A DNA stretch of 64,000 nt from Armatimonadota bacterium (GTDB taxonomy: Bacteria > Armatimonadota > Zipacnadia > UBA1398 > JAKPQA01): positions 62,001 through 126,000 of the forward strand of contig JAKPQA010000144.1 of the NCBI GenBank assembly GCA_029547025.1, given 5' to 3'. The position numbers and the translations under genes are program-made. The notes under the pieces are model-generated. The model was not told where the DNA came from. It was given only the letters and a program-made list of their open reading frames with translations, and did not search any database. Numbering within the stretch: the first letter of the stretch is position 1; each line of letters begins with the position of its first letter. Shown here piece after piece: positions 38,564 through 47,138 of the stretch.

Positions 38564-41500
38564 ATGCTGCGAGTCGCCATATGCTCACTGCTGTGCGCGG
38601 GGATGCTGAGCACCGCCGCGCCAGCTCAAGACCGCGCGGTCACCATCGGTAGCGGCGTGACGCCCCTGGCCGACATTGGCATCTACCGAGTTGCCTACCA
38701 GTCGTATGGTCACGAACTGGTCGAGATGCCGGGTTCGTGGGTCGGGCACTTCGATGGCGCCACGGGCATCTCATACGTGCCACACAGCCTCATCGCGGGA
38801 CGGGACGCGCTACTCTTGCACTCCCCATGGCGCACGGACCCGGGCCTCACACGGGTCGAGTACCGCCTGGCTCTGCCCGACGTACGGCCGCTGAGCCTTG
38901 CCTTTGGCATTGCCATGGCTCCCGGCATGGTGGGTCCCAACCGATCTGATGGTGTGACCTTCAGCGCGGCGGTCATCGATGAAGGCGCTGAGCACGAGTT
39001 CCTCCGCCAGCACTACGACTCGAGTGAGTGGCACGATATCGCCTTCGACCTGGCCCCCTGGGCGGGGAAGACCGTCACCGTGCGCCTCCAGGTCGAGCCG
39101 GGCCCCGCGAACAACCCGTCGTTCGACTACTCATACTTTGGCGACGCCAAGATCACGGCCGGGGAGGGGGGCGAAGACAAGCGCCAGCTGCTTCGGCGCC
39201 TGACCGAGACCCGGGCCTATCGTGCCACGCGCGACCTGCCACTGGCTGCGCTGGCCAATGACACCACCCATGGCATCGTGCCGGGCAACCTACTGGATTG
39301 CCGGACGCGCGCCGAACAAGTGGGCAACGCCCTGGTCTTGAGCTATGAGGCCGAGGACTGCACCGTGGAGTACCGCTACACGCCGCGCACCGGCCGGCTC
39401 GATGACTGGAGCGTCAGCGTCGATGGAGGAGAACCATTCTCGCCGGCCTCCGGGGGAGGCATCGCCCTGATCGGCGCCGGTGATCAGCGCGTGGCCGACG
39501 TGACGGCCACGCTTGGAGGCGTGGAGGTCAACGATGGCGCGCGGACCGTGCGAGCCGAGTGGACCTACGAGGGAGGCGGTCAGCGCGCTCGCGTCCGATG
39601 GACCTTCGGGATCGTGGGCAAAGCCCTGACAGTGGAGGCCTCATCCGACGACGCTGTCATCGGCGAGCTCAACCTCGGCAACGTGGGCGCGGTCGCCATG
39701 AGGCGGACCATCGCGGTGCCCTATCTTGCCGGCAGCCTCGACTACCTCCCGCAAGAGCACTTGTTCACGTGCCGCTACCTGGACTGGACCTACTCGCACG
39801 CATCGATGTGCCCTCAAGGGCAGGCGACGTACGATACCAAGACGGATGGCACCCGCAATCCGCTGCGCGAGCGCGGCTACGTCACCGTGTCGCCCTGCGT
39901 GGACGAAGTGCTGCCCAACCTGCCCAGTCCGCCGTCCCCGTACCGCGAACTGCTCGGGCCCAGGATCATGCTCGATATCTGGGGCCACCATGGGGGCACC
40001 TACGAGGGCGACGCGGAGAACCTGCGCGACCTCAAGGACAACGGAGTCGACTACCTGGCCATCATCTCGCACGTGTGGCAACGCTATGGCTACGACGTGA
40101 AGCTGCCCGACCACCTGCCCGCCAATCCTGAGTTCGGCGGCGACGAGGGCATGAAGGCCTTCGGCAAGGCCGCCAACGACTGCGGCTATGTCTGGTCGTT
40201 GCACGAGAACTACATCGACCTGTACCCCGACGCACCATCATATGATCCCAGCGCGCGTGTGCTGCGGGCCGACGGAAGCCCCTCGCCCGCGTGGTTCAAC
40301 GTGGGCACCGGCGTACAGAGCTATGGCCTCAAGTGCACCCGGGCTCTGGGTTACGCGAAGCAAAATGCGCCCGAGATCCACCGGCGCTTTGGCACGAATG
40401 CGGCATACCTCGACGTCCACACGTGTGTCCCGCCATGGCACCAGCTCGACCACGAGGCCACCGAGCCCATGGCGGCCATGGCGCTGTGCAAAGTCGAGCG
40501 CGACACCGAGCTGTTTCAGTACATGCGCGATACGCACGGCGGCCCACTCTTCGGCGAGGGGGCCCAGCACTTCTACTGGGCCGGGCGGTGCGACGGGGTC
40601 GAGGCCCAGGTGGATGGCGGGGAGAACCACGCGCCCTTCCTCAACTTCGACCTGCTCAAGATCCACCCGCAGATGGTGAACCACGGCATGGGCTACTACG
40701 AGCGCTGGTTCACACGGGGCTACCAGCATCAACTGGGCCGCGACGCCGGCAGCCCCGAGCAGTTCGACAAGTACCGTGCCCAGGAGCTGGCCTACGGGCA
40801 TGCTGGCTTCATCGGCGCGTCCCAGACCGACAACGTGCAGTGGGTGGCCAAGGAGCACCACCTGATGCATCCGGTGCAGGCCCTCTACGGAGCCGCCCGG
40901 GTCTCGAAGATCGAGTACGAGGTCGAGGGCGAGATGGTCACGGCCTCGATCGCTTTGGCCCTGGGCGACCGCCTGCGCCAGGCAATCACCTACGATAGCG
41001 GGCTGAGGCTATGGATCAACTGGAGCCCCGAGCCGTGGGAAGTCCAAGGCCGCACGCTCCCCCAGTGGGGCTTCCTGGCCCTCGGCCCGGACACCGAGGT
41101 GAGAACCACAGTCGAGGGCGGCGTGTACTCCGACTATGCCGACTGTCCCGAGTACTTGTTCGTCGATGCCCGCAATCGGCTGAACATGCCCTATGCGGGA
41201 GGCGGCAAGGACATCGAGCCGAGACTGGGACGGTTTGAGTACTTAGGCGCGAACCGCGTCCGGCTCAGCTATGAATGGGCCATCAACGACACGCTCGACC
41301 GCGACTACCATGTGTTCGTCCACTTCACGAACGCGCAGCAGACCAACAATGCTGAGGGGATCGCCTTCCAGCAGGATCACGATACGGCGCTGCCCACCAG
41401 CCAGTGGCAAGAGGGTCAGACCCTGGTGGACGGGCCGTATGAGATCACCATCCCGGAGGATCAACCGTTCGACAGCTACGATGTCACCATCGGCCTTCAC

Positions 41501-41974
41501 TCGGGCGAACGCGTGCCTCTCAGAGGTCTCTCACCCAGCGGCGGCAAGATCCTCATCGGCCGAATGCTGGTCACCCGTGAGAACGGCCGAGTGACCGGCG
41601 TCCGCCTCGGCAGCATCGACGCCGACCGAGAGCGCACCGCGGCCGGCCTGGTTGACTTCTCCGCTCACTTGAACCCCGTGGGCACGATGGTCGACTTCGG
41701 AGCCGTGCGCACCGACGGCTCGCTCAAGATCGAAAAGGGCGAGGGCAAGCTCCTGGTGCTCCCCTATCCGCGCGGTGTAGAGGCGGCCGTTGCCCTCGAC
41801 GTCGGCGCGATGCTCGGGCGGCCGGGTTCGGTCAGGCCTGGTGATGTGCGCATTCAGGCGCTGGCGGCGGGAACGCGCGCGCCCATGGGCGACGTGCCCT
41901 GCAGGGCCGAGGGCGACCGCTGTGTCTTCACCGTCGGCGCACCTGGTGTGGGCGCCTACTCGGTGACGTGGTAG
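38564..41974 (+). CDS. Large secreted putative glycoside hydrolase (DUF5696/GH101-like barrel)
   Basis: 1136 aa with signal peptide (MLRVAICSLLCAGMLSTAAPAQ). Residues ~30-220 look like a beta-sandwich; ~230-420 a galactose-mutarotase-like sandwich; ~465-800 a barrel with MLDIWGHHGGTYEGD, YVWSLHENYIDLYP, AYLDVHTCVPPWHQ (Asp a candidate nucleophile) and GEGAQHFYWAG (Glu a candidate acid/base); then more sandwich domains. The order recalls endo-alpha-N-acetylgalactosaminidase and DUF5696 enzymes, but I cannot assign family or substrate. GGGAGGG precedes the ATG. A YhcH-type gene and a radical SAM gene follow closely. Confidence 0.72.
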   Translation: MLRVAICSLLCAGMLSTAAPAQDRAVTIGSGVTPLADIGIYRVAYQSYGHELVEMPGSWVGHFDGATGISYVPHSLIAGRDALLLHSPWRTDPGLTRVEYRLALPDVRPLSLAFGIAMAPGMVGPNRSDGVTFSAAVIDEGAEHEFLRQHYDSSEWHDIAFDLAPWAGKTVTVRLQVEPGPANNPSFDYSYFGDAKITAGEGGEDKRQLLRRLTETRAYRATRDLPLAALANDTTHGIVPGNLLDCRTRAEQVGNALVLSYEAEDCTVEYRYTPRTGRLDDWSVSVDGGEPFSPASGGGIALIGAGDQRVADVTATLGGVEVNDGARTVRAEWTYEGGGQRARVRWTFGIVGKALTVEASSDDAVIGELNLGNVGAVAMRRTIAVPYLAGSLDYLPQEHLFTCRYLDWTYSHASMCPQGQATYDTKTDGTRNPLRERGYVTVSPCVDEVLPNLPSPPSPYRELLGPRIMLDIWGHHGGTYEGDAENLRDLKDNGVDYLAIISHVWQRYGYDVKLPDHLPANPEFGGDEGMKAFGKAANDCGYVWSLHENYIDLYPDAPSYDPSARVLRADGSPSPAWFNVGTGVQSYGLKCTRALGYAKQNAPEIHRRFGTNAAYLDVHTCVPPWHQLDHEATEPMAAMALCKVERDTELFQYMRDTHGGPLFGEGAQHFYWAGRCDGVEAQVDGGENHAPFLNFDLLKIHPQMVNHGMGYYERWFTRGYQHQLGRDAGSPEQFDKYRAQELAYGHAGFIGASQTDNVQWVAKEHHLMHPVQALYGAARVSKIEYEVEGEMVTASIALALGDRLRQAITYDSGLRLWINWSPEPWEVQGRTLPQWGFLALGPDTEVRTTVEGGVYSDYADCPEYLFVDARNRLNMPYAGGGKDIEPRLGRFEYLGANRVRLSYEWAINDTLDRDYHVFVHFTNAQQTNNAEGIAFQQDHDTALPTSQWQEGQTLVDGPYEITIPEDQPFDSYDVTIGLHSGERVPLRGLSPSGGKILIGRMLVTRENGRVTGVRLGSIDADRERTAAGLVDFSAHLNPVGTMVDFGAVRTDGSLKIEKGEGKLLVLPYPRGVEAAVALDVGAMLGRPGSVRPGDVRIQALAAGTRAPMGDVPCRAEGDRCVFTVGAPGVGAYSVTW

Positions 41975-41993
41975 AGGGAGGCGTTTCGGCTTG

Positions 41994-42446
41994 GTGACCG
42001 ACCACCTCAGCCGGGCATGTGTCTACTACGGCCTGGGACGCGGGATTCGCGATGCGCTTCGGTTCCTGGCTCAGGCCGATCTCGCCGCGGTGTCGCCGGG
42101 CCGGCACGAGCTCTCGGGCGGCTCGTACGCCATGGTCAGTGAGTATGAGACCAAGGCCGCCGAGGGAGCTCTATACGAGGCACACCGCCGGTTCGTCGAT
42201 GTCCAGTTCGTCGTCAGCGGCTCCGAGCGGATCGGCTACGCGCCACTCGAGGCACTTCGTGAGGCCCAGCCCTATGACGACGAGCGCGACGTGGTGAAGC
42301 TCGAGGGCGAAGGCGATCCGGTCCTGCTGACGGCCGGCCAGTTCGCTGTGCTCTGGCCGGGGGATGGCCACATGCCAGGCATCCATGCGGGCGATCGGCC
42401 GGCTCACGTCCGGAAGGTCGTCATCAAGGTGCCGGTGGCCGGGTAG
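41994..42446 (+). CDS. YhcH/YjgK/YiaL (DUF386) family protein
   Basis: ~150-aa cupin-like protein. VDVQFVVSGSERIGY and DGHMPGIHAG match the DUF386 family, whose members occur in sialic acid and other sugar catabolic operons (anomerase or sugar-binding roles). His residues in DVQF/GDGHMPGIH are probable metal ligands. The start is uncertain: GTG at 41994, or TTG at 41991 with better spacing from AGGGAGG (41975). Placed 20 bp after the large glycosidase, it likely acts on a released sugar. Confidence 0.85.
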   Translation: MTDHLSRACVYYGLGRGIRDALRFLAQADLAAVSPGRHELSGGSYAMVSEYETKAAEGALYEAHRRFVDVQFVVSGSERIGYAPLEALREAQPYDDERDVVKLEGEGDPVLLTAGQFAVLWPGDGHMPGIHAGDRPAHVRKVVIKVPVAG

Positions 42447-42457
42447 GGGATCTGCGC

Positions 42458-43681
42458 ATGTACCCGTTTGGTTTCCGTTCGGTCTACGTGACTGACTGGG
42501 CTGCGCCCGATGACGCCAGTCAGGCGCGTCTGGGGCGCATCTGCGAGGGCTTTGGTATCGACGACGCCCGGGTCGTCGGCGCCGCGGAGCTTGCCGAACT
42601 CGTCGAGGCCCAAGGGTGGAACGCGCCCGTGCGAACCGGGGCGCTACCCGACCCGCGCGAACGAGACCTGGTGCTGAACGCCTACCGCTTCGATGGCAGC
42701 GCCGAGCGGGACATCGAGCGGTACCCGGCTCTCCGGTCGTGGACCATGGGGAGCGAGAAGCCGTGGAGCTGGCGCGATGCCGCGCTCGAGGGCGCCGGGT
42801 CGGGCTCGGTCTGCCAGTCGGCCTGGGAGCTCCACTCGATCTATGGCTGCCTGCACGCCTGCCGCTACTGCCACGTCGGCCGCCTCGTGAACATGATGCT
42901 GAACCTCGAGCAGATCCGTGACCGGCTGCATGAGCTCTTCGCTCTGCTACCCAGTCAACGGCTGTTCAAGTACGACAACCAGACTGACACGTTGTGCTTC
43001 GAGCCCGAGTACGGAGCCTCAGAGACCTTCGTGCCATTCTTCGGCGAGCAGAACTCGCGCTACCTCATGCTCTACACGAAGAGCGACAACGTCGACCATC
43101 TGCTGTCTCTGCCCCACAACGGCCAGACACTCATAAGCTGGACCCTGTCGCCGCAGCCGACGTGCGAGACCGTCGAGATCGGCGCGCCCAGCATGTCGGC
43201 CCGCATCGCCGCCGCGGCCAAGTGCCAGCAGGCGGGTTACCGGGTGCGTTTCCGATTCTCGCCGATCGTGCCCCTTCGCACGTGGCGCGAGGACCTGGGC
43301 CACATGGTTGGCGCGCTGTTCGGTCACGTCGATCCCGACCTGATCACGGTGGACGTGCTCGGATGGATGCGGCCATGGCAGATGCGTGACGCCATGGACA
43401 TCGACGCCTTTGCGGATGGGTTCCGCGATGAGGCGTGGCGGGCGATTGCCTCGGGCGATGAACGGCCGGGGAAGCACTTCTTCTCCCATGACCTACGCCT
43501 GTCGGTGCTCCGCGAAGTCGTGGGTCTGGTGCGCAGCGCCAGCCCGACCACACCCATCTCGCTGTGCAACGAGACGCGGCAGATGTGGGCGGACCTGGCC
43601 GACCTACTCCCCTATGGGCCCGACGACTATGCATGCTGCTGCGGCCCCGATAGCGTGCCGGGGTGCCGGGGGCTGCGGTAG
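42458..43681 (+). CDS. Radical SAM protein of the spore photoproduct lyase-like family
   Basis: 407 aa. C-x3-C-x2-C in YGCLHACRYCHVG near residue 133 binds the SAM cluster. FKYDNQTDTLCFEPEYG, LMLYTKSDNVDHLL and SWTLSPQPTCETVEIGAPS follow the SPL-type barrel. It ends with a Cys cluster CCCGPDSVPGC, possibly a further Fe-S or metal site. No SplB-type DNA-repair context and no sporulation genes are seen; position after a glycosidase and YhcH suggests another substrate. It starts 11 bp after the YhcH gene. Confidence 0.8.
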   Translation: MYPFGFRSVYVTDWAAPDDASQARLGRICEGFGIDDARVVGAAELAELVEAQGWNAPVRTGALPDPRERDLVLNAYRFDGSAERDIERYPALRSWTMGSEKPWSWRDAALEGAGSGSVCQSAWELHSIYGCLHACRYCHVGRLVNMMLNLEQIRDRLHELFALLPSQRLFKYDNQTDTLCFEPEYGASETFVPFFGEQNSRYLMLYTKSDNVDHLLSLPHNGQTLISWTLSPQPTCETVEIGAPSMSARIAAAAKCQQAGYRVRFRFSPIVPLRTWREDLGHMVGALFGHVDPDLITVDVLGWMRPWQMRDAMDIDAFADGFRDEAWRAIASGDERPGKHFFSHDLRLSVLREVVGLVRSASPTTPISLCNETRQMWADLADLLPYGPDDYACCCGPDSVPGCRGLR

Positions 43682-43902
43682 TGTCCTGGCCTTGCGGCCA
43701 AGAGCGGGCCAGACGGCGGCCTTCCCGATACGCGGGCCCCTCCCGTTCTGCCCCTCCTGGGACTGGCCGGAGGGTGTTCGGAGGGGCCGAATAGGGAGAG
43801 CCATCCGTAGGATGGTGGGACCCTATCCGGCCCGGGACCTCCCATGTCACGCAAGCCTGGGGACCGAGGCTGAAGCCTCGGCTACGGGGAGTGTCGGGCC
43901 GC
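43682..43902. other. 221-bp gap between convergent genes, filled by hairpin repeats
   Basis: No gene. It holds copy C of the dispersed repeat (43750-43833) and a small stem near 43862-43877 (CCGAGGC-TGAA-GCCTCGG). Both neighbours end here, so these hairpins are probably transcript ends. Confidence 0.6.
43750..43833. repeat. Dispersed intergenic hairpin, copy C
   Basis: Two stems in series. GCCCCTCC/GGAGGGGC (43750-43787) matches the stem of copy A. The second (43784-43833) is nested: GGGCCG/CGGCCC, ATAGGG/CCCTAT and CCATCC-GTA-GGATGG, and aligns with copy B over 50 nt. This is the most regular copy. Confidence 0.7.
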
Positions 43903-44721
43903 CTACCCGCCCACCAGCGCCGCCTTGCTCCGCGTGACCTGGAGTGTGACCTGCGCCTCGCGCCGCTCGATGCACGCCCGCGCGATCTCGATGTCCTCCT
44001 CGGCCTCCTGGACCGACATCATGCCAATGACCACCGTGTCGTTGGGCTTGCAGTTCTCGTAGGCGAACGCCAGGCCCGTCGCTGGCATAACACGTCCCGC
44101 GCCCAGCGGTTTGATGCACACGCACGGATGCTGGGCGCCGCGGATCACGTTGGCGCACCAGTCCGTCTCCACTTGGCACAGGAAGCCGATGGAGTTGAGG
44201 ATCTGCACGTAGCCGGCCACGTCATACCCCGCATGGTCGGAGACCACAATCGTCTCCGGCCGGTGCGTGCTCCAGCCGGGGATCATCCCGCACTCGCGGA
44301 TGTAGGCGATGGCCTCCGGCGCCTCGACGATGCGGCCCTCGCTGGGCAGCACACGCACATCGGTCCATGACGTGTGCGGCCAGCAGAACTCGCAACCGAG
44401 ATCGGCCGCCTCGCGGATGCCCTTCTTCAGCTCCTCGAGCGTCCCGCCGCCCGGCGTCGCGATGTAGTGGATCCTGGTGCCCGTGTTCCGGTGGATCTCG
44501 TCCAGCAGGTCGGCGTAGTCCTTGCGCTGCATGCCGATCGTGGCATTCAGCCCCTGGCCAACGCAGTACTCGAGCACCTCATAGATCCGCTCCGGCGTGA
44601 AGTACTGGCGGAGCCAACGATCGCGCGAGCCAGAGAAGTGCGAAAAGCCATGGAAGGTGTTCGTCCCGATCATCAAGCGCGAGATCGGCACACCGCCGAT
44701 CTCAGTCATCGCGAAGGACAT
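43903..44721 (-). CDS. TIM-barrel protein, aldo/keto-reductase-like
   Basis: 272 aa. The N-terminus MTEIGGVPISRLMIGTNTF and the C-terminus TVVIGMMSVQEAEEDIEIAR follow the first and last barrel strands of aldo/keto reductases. The inner AKR catalytic Asp/Tyr/Lys/His set is not clear, so it may be a divergent or non-reductase member. GGAGGAAGG lies ahead of the ATG. It diverges from the GH16 gene across 228 bp in which no promoter was clear. Confidence 0.6.
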   Translation of the reverse strand: MSFAMTEIGGVPISRLMIGTNTFHGFSHFSGSRDRWLRQYFTPERIYEVLEYCVGQGLNATIGMQRKDYADLLDEIHRNTGTRIHYIATPGGGTLEELKKGIREAADLGCEFCWPHTSWTDVRVLPSEGRIVEAPEAIAYIRECGMIPGWSTHRPETIVVSDHAGYDVAGYVQILNSIGFLCQVETDWCANVIRGAQHPCVCIKPLGAGRVMPATGLAFAYENCKPNDTVVIGMMSVQEAEEDIEIARACIERREAQVTLQVTRSKAALVGG

Positions 44722-44949
44722 GCGGCCTTCCTCCTAGGGTCACGCGCAGCGACACAACAGCTCTATGGATTCGTCCGATCGTGCGCGGGTCCTACCGGAC
44801 GGCTCTCGATCGCCCCGGCCGCGCGAGGCGGGTGACGGGGCCGGGCCAACGGCAGGTGCCGCTGAGCATTGGAGGCCCTCATCGGGCACCGCCCGAAACG
44901 CAGCTCGCCGCAGGCGTTCTCGGAGCGTCGTCGCGACCCGGGGGAGGGG

Positions 44950-46182
44950 ATGCTCGTGTTCACCCAATGGGTTTCCCTGATGGCGGCCGTTTTCGGCGCC
45001 GGTATCGAACCGCCGCCAACTCTGGCCGGCGCGGGCTTCCTCACCGTGCCCGGAGAGCGGTGGCCTCTCACCTGGCACGACGAGTTCGAGGGCGATGCAC
45101 TCGACACTTCCAAGTGGACCATCGGCCTTCCCTGGCCGGGCGACGATGGCGAGGGGCGCCACCACAACACCCAGTACGCCAGCTACATCATGGATGACGA
45201 CGTAGCCGTCCGCGACGGAGCCCTCCACCTGACCACGCAGCGGCGCGACGTGACTGCGGCCAACGGCCAGGCCTATCACTTCACCGAAGGCCTCATCACT
45301 ACCCACTCGACTTTCCGGAGCCTCTTTGGATACTTCGAAATCCGCGCCGCACTCCCGACAGACGCCGGCCCGGGCACTTGGCCCGCATTCTGGATGTTGG
45401 CGGACGGTTGGCCTCCCGAGATGGATGTCATCGAATACTGGGGCAGCACGAACCGGATCCATCAGGGCACCGCGACAGCCAAGCCCGATGGCGGCCAGCG
45501 GTGGGACAGCTACCACACCAGTGATGTCTCGCTGACCGGCTGGCACACCTTCGGCCTCGAGTGGGGGCCGGGCTATCAGATCTATCACATCGATGGCCAC
45601 ATCACGAATGCCATCTATGGCGAGCACGTTCCAGCGGTACCCCACTATCTACTGCTGAACTCGGGCATCGAGACCGCGCGGCCCCCGCTTCCGGGCACGG
45701 CGTTCCCGAACGACTTCGCCGTCGACTACGTGCGCGTCTACGAAAGACCGGATGTGCCGGCGTTGCTGAACGGCGGATTCGAGAGCCCGGCCCTGGCGCC
45801 TTGGGGCCGATGGAACTCGGCGGCCGCCGTCGACTACAACCAGCGCTCCGGCCGCCGCGCGCTCCGCGTGGATGGGCGGGAAGGTGACGACCCGGCGTCA
45901 TCGGCGCAACAGACCGTGTACGGCCTGCAGCCAACGACGACATACCGCCTCGCCGCCTGGGCGCGAGTGAGCGGCGCCGCGGTCGCGCGGCTGGGCGTCA
46001 AAGACCATGGTGGCGACGAAACACGCTCGGACGGGCTCGCGTTGACCGACTACGGCGAACTCTCACTGAAGTTCACGACGGGCACCAACACCACCAGGGC
46101 CACCGTCTACTGCTGGGCCGAAGGGCCCGGATCCGCTTTCTTCGATGACGTGGCGCTAGAGGTATGCGCCCAGGCTCACTGA
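44950..46182 (+). CDS. GH16-family glycoside hydrolase with C-terminal carbohydrate-binding module
   Basis: Endo-acting beta-glucanase/galactanase type. Residues ~40-270 are GH16: LTWHDEFEGDALDTSKW, the catalytic E-x-D-x-x-E motif PEMDVIEYWG and WHTFGLEWGPGYQIYHIDG. Residues ~275-410 are a jelly-roll binding module starting NGGFESPALAPWGRW. The hydrophobic N-terminus (VSLMAAVFGAG) may be a weak signal peptide. Start uncertain: ATG 44950 directly abuts GGGGAGGGG, whereas GTG 44956 has better spacing. It converges with and overlaps the next gene by 7 bp. Confidence 0.9.
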   Translation: MLVFTQWVSLMAAVFGAGIEPPPTLAGAGFLTVPGERWPLTWHDEFEGDALDTSKWTIGLPWPGDDGEGRHHNTQYASYIMDDDVAVRDGALHLTTQRRDVTAANGQAYHFTEGLITTHSTFRSLFGYFEIRAALPTDAGPGTWPAFWMLADGWPPEMDVIEYWGSTNRIHQGTATAKPDGGQRWDSYHTSDVSLTGWHTFGLEWGPGYQIYHIDGHITNAIYGEHVPAVPHYLLLNSGIETARPPLPGTAFPNDFAVDYVRVYERPDVPALLNGGFESPALAPWGRWNSAAAVDYNQRSGRRALRVDGREGDDPASSAQQTVYGLQPTTTYRLAAWARVSGAAVARLGVKDHGGDETRSDGLALTDYGELSLKFTTGTNTTRATVYCWAEGPGSAFFDDVALEVCAQAH

Positions 46183-46952
46183 TCGCGTCGGCCCGATGCA
46201 ACGGTGACCCCGTCGGCTAGCCCCTCGACCAGGCCTCCCGCCGGCCACCAGGGCAGGCTCTTGATACGCAGCGTGTAGACCTGGTTGAGCTCCATCGGCC
46301 CCTCCCGGTCGTCGCAGACGATCTGAAGCTCGTAGGCCATGTGGAGTCGGCGGAGTGCGTCAAGGCCGCCGGCCCATGCGGGCGTCGGGGACTCCAGTGA
46401 GTAGGAGCCACCGACCACGGCAACCGGCTTCTGGTCGACGCGGATACTCGTGTAGGAATCGGTGGGCCCACCCGCGTCCGGTATGGTGAGCTGGAGCAGG
46501 TCCAGCTCGGCCGAGACCTCCGTCGGACCTCCCTGCATGAAGAGCGGCGCAGAGAAACTGAACCGAACGATGCCCTGGCTGAGGTCCGCGCTCGCCACGG
46601 CGGACCGGAGCCGGTGCCACTGTCCCATGCATCCCGGCCCCTCGAGCTGCACCCACGCCGGGGTGATCAGCGACTTGCGAGCGCTGCCGCTCACGGCCGA
46701 CACCACCTCAGCCGAGTCGGCCAGAGCCCTCTGGAGTTCCTCGATGGTCTTGGCCGCCGTCAGCCGGCCCAAAACCTCGGCGCCGCCCGTCCGCAGAACG
46801 GCCTCGACGAGCTGGTTCAGCAGCCGGCCCGCCTTGTTCCCTTCCGGCTGGGCCTCCGCCGCCGGAGCCTCTTCCTCGCTGAGCGCCCGCCCGGGCCCCA
46901 ACAGCATGGCCCCCAGGGCCAACACGCCCACCGCGATCCGCAACCGTGTCAT
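46176..46952 (-). CDS. Exported protein of unknown function
   Basis: 258 aa. The signal peptide (IAVGVLALGAMLLGPGRALS) is followed by an Ala/Glu-rich linker, a helical region (LLNQLVEAVLRTGG...TIEELQRALADSAEV) and a beta-rich C-terminus with paired Cys (GPGCMGQW, LQIVCDDREG). No family recognised. The ATG at 46952 follows GAGAGGAG. It overlaps the GH16 3' end and is followed upstream by a 186-bp gap holding two small stems. Confidence 0.65.
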   Translation of the reverse strand: MTRLRIAVGVLALGAMLLGPGRALSEEEAPAAEAQPEGNKAGRLLNQLVEAVLRTGGAEVLGRLTAAKTIEELQRALADSAEVVSAVSGSARKSLITPAWVQLEGPGCMGQWHRLRSAVASADLSQGIVRFSFSAPLFMQGGPTEVSAELDLLQLTIPDAGGPTDSYTSIRVDQKPVAVVGGSYSLESPTPAWAGGLDALRRLHMAYELQIVCDDREGPMELNQVYTLRIKSLPWWPAGGLVEGLADGVTVASGRRDQ

Positions 46953-47138
46953 GTCAGGCTCCTCTCGAAGCGCGCAGGCACACGAGGTGCCAGTGGATGG
47001 GGCAGACCCGCCCCATGTACATGACGACACACTCGGCCACGCCCGACCCCGAATCCTCAACTGCTGCTTCGCCAGCAGAGTGAGGCAAACCTTCTATCGC
47101 AAGACGCGGGGCTCGGGAGCGGCGACACTGCGGTGGGA
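46953..47138. other. 186-bp gap with two small hairpins
   Basis: ATGGGG/CCCCAT stem at 46997-47016 and CTGCT/AGCAG stem near 47071-47085. Either could end the minus-strand FG-GAP transcript. No gene seen. Confidence 0.4.

Noticed and set aside
42458-43681. Spore photoproduct lyase
   Set aside because: Only the radical SAM core matches; no sporulation genes and a sugar-gene context.
3238-43833. CRISPR array or insertion sequence behind the dispersed repeats
   Set aside because: Copies are single, far apart, palindromic and not regularly spaced; no transposase or cas gene is present.
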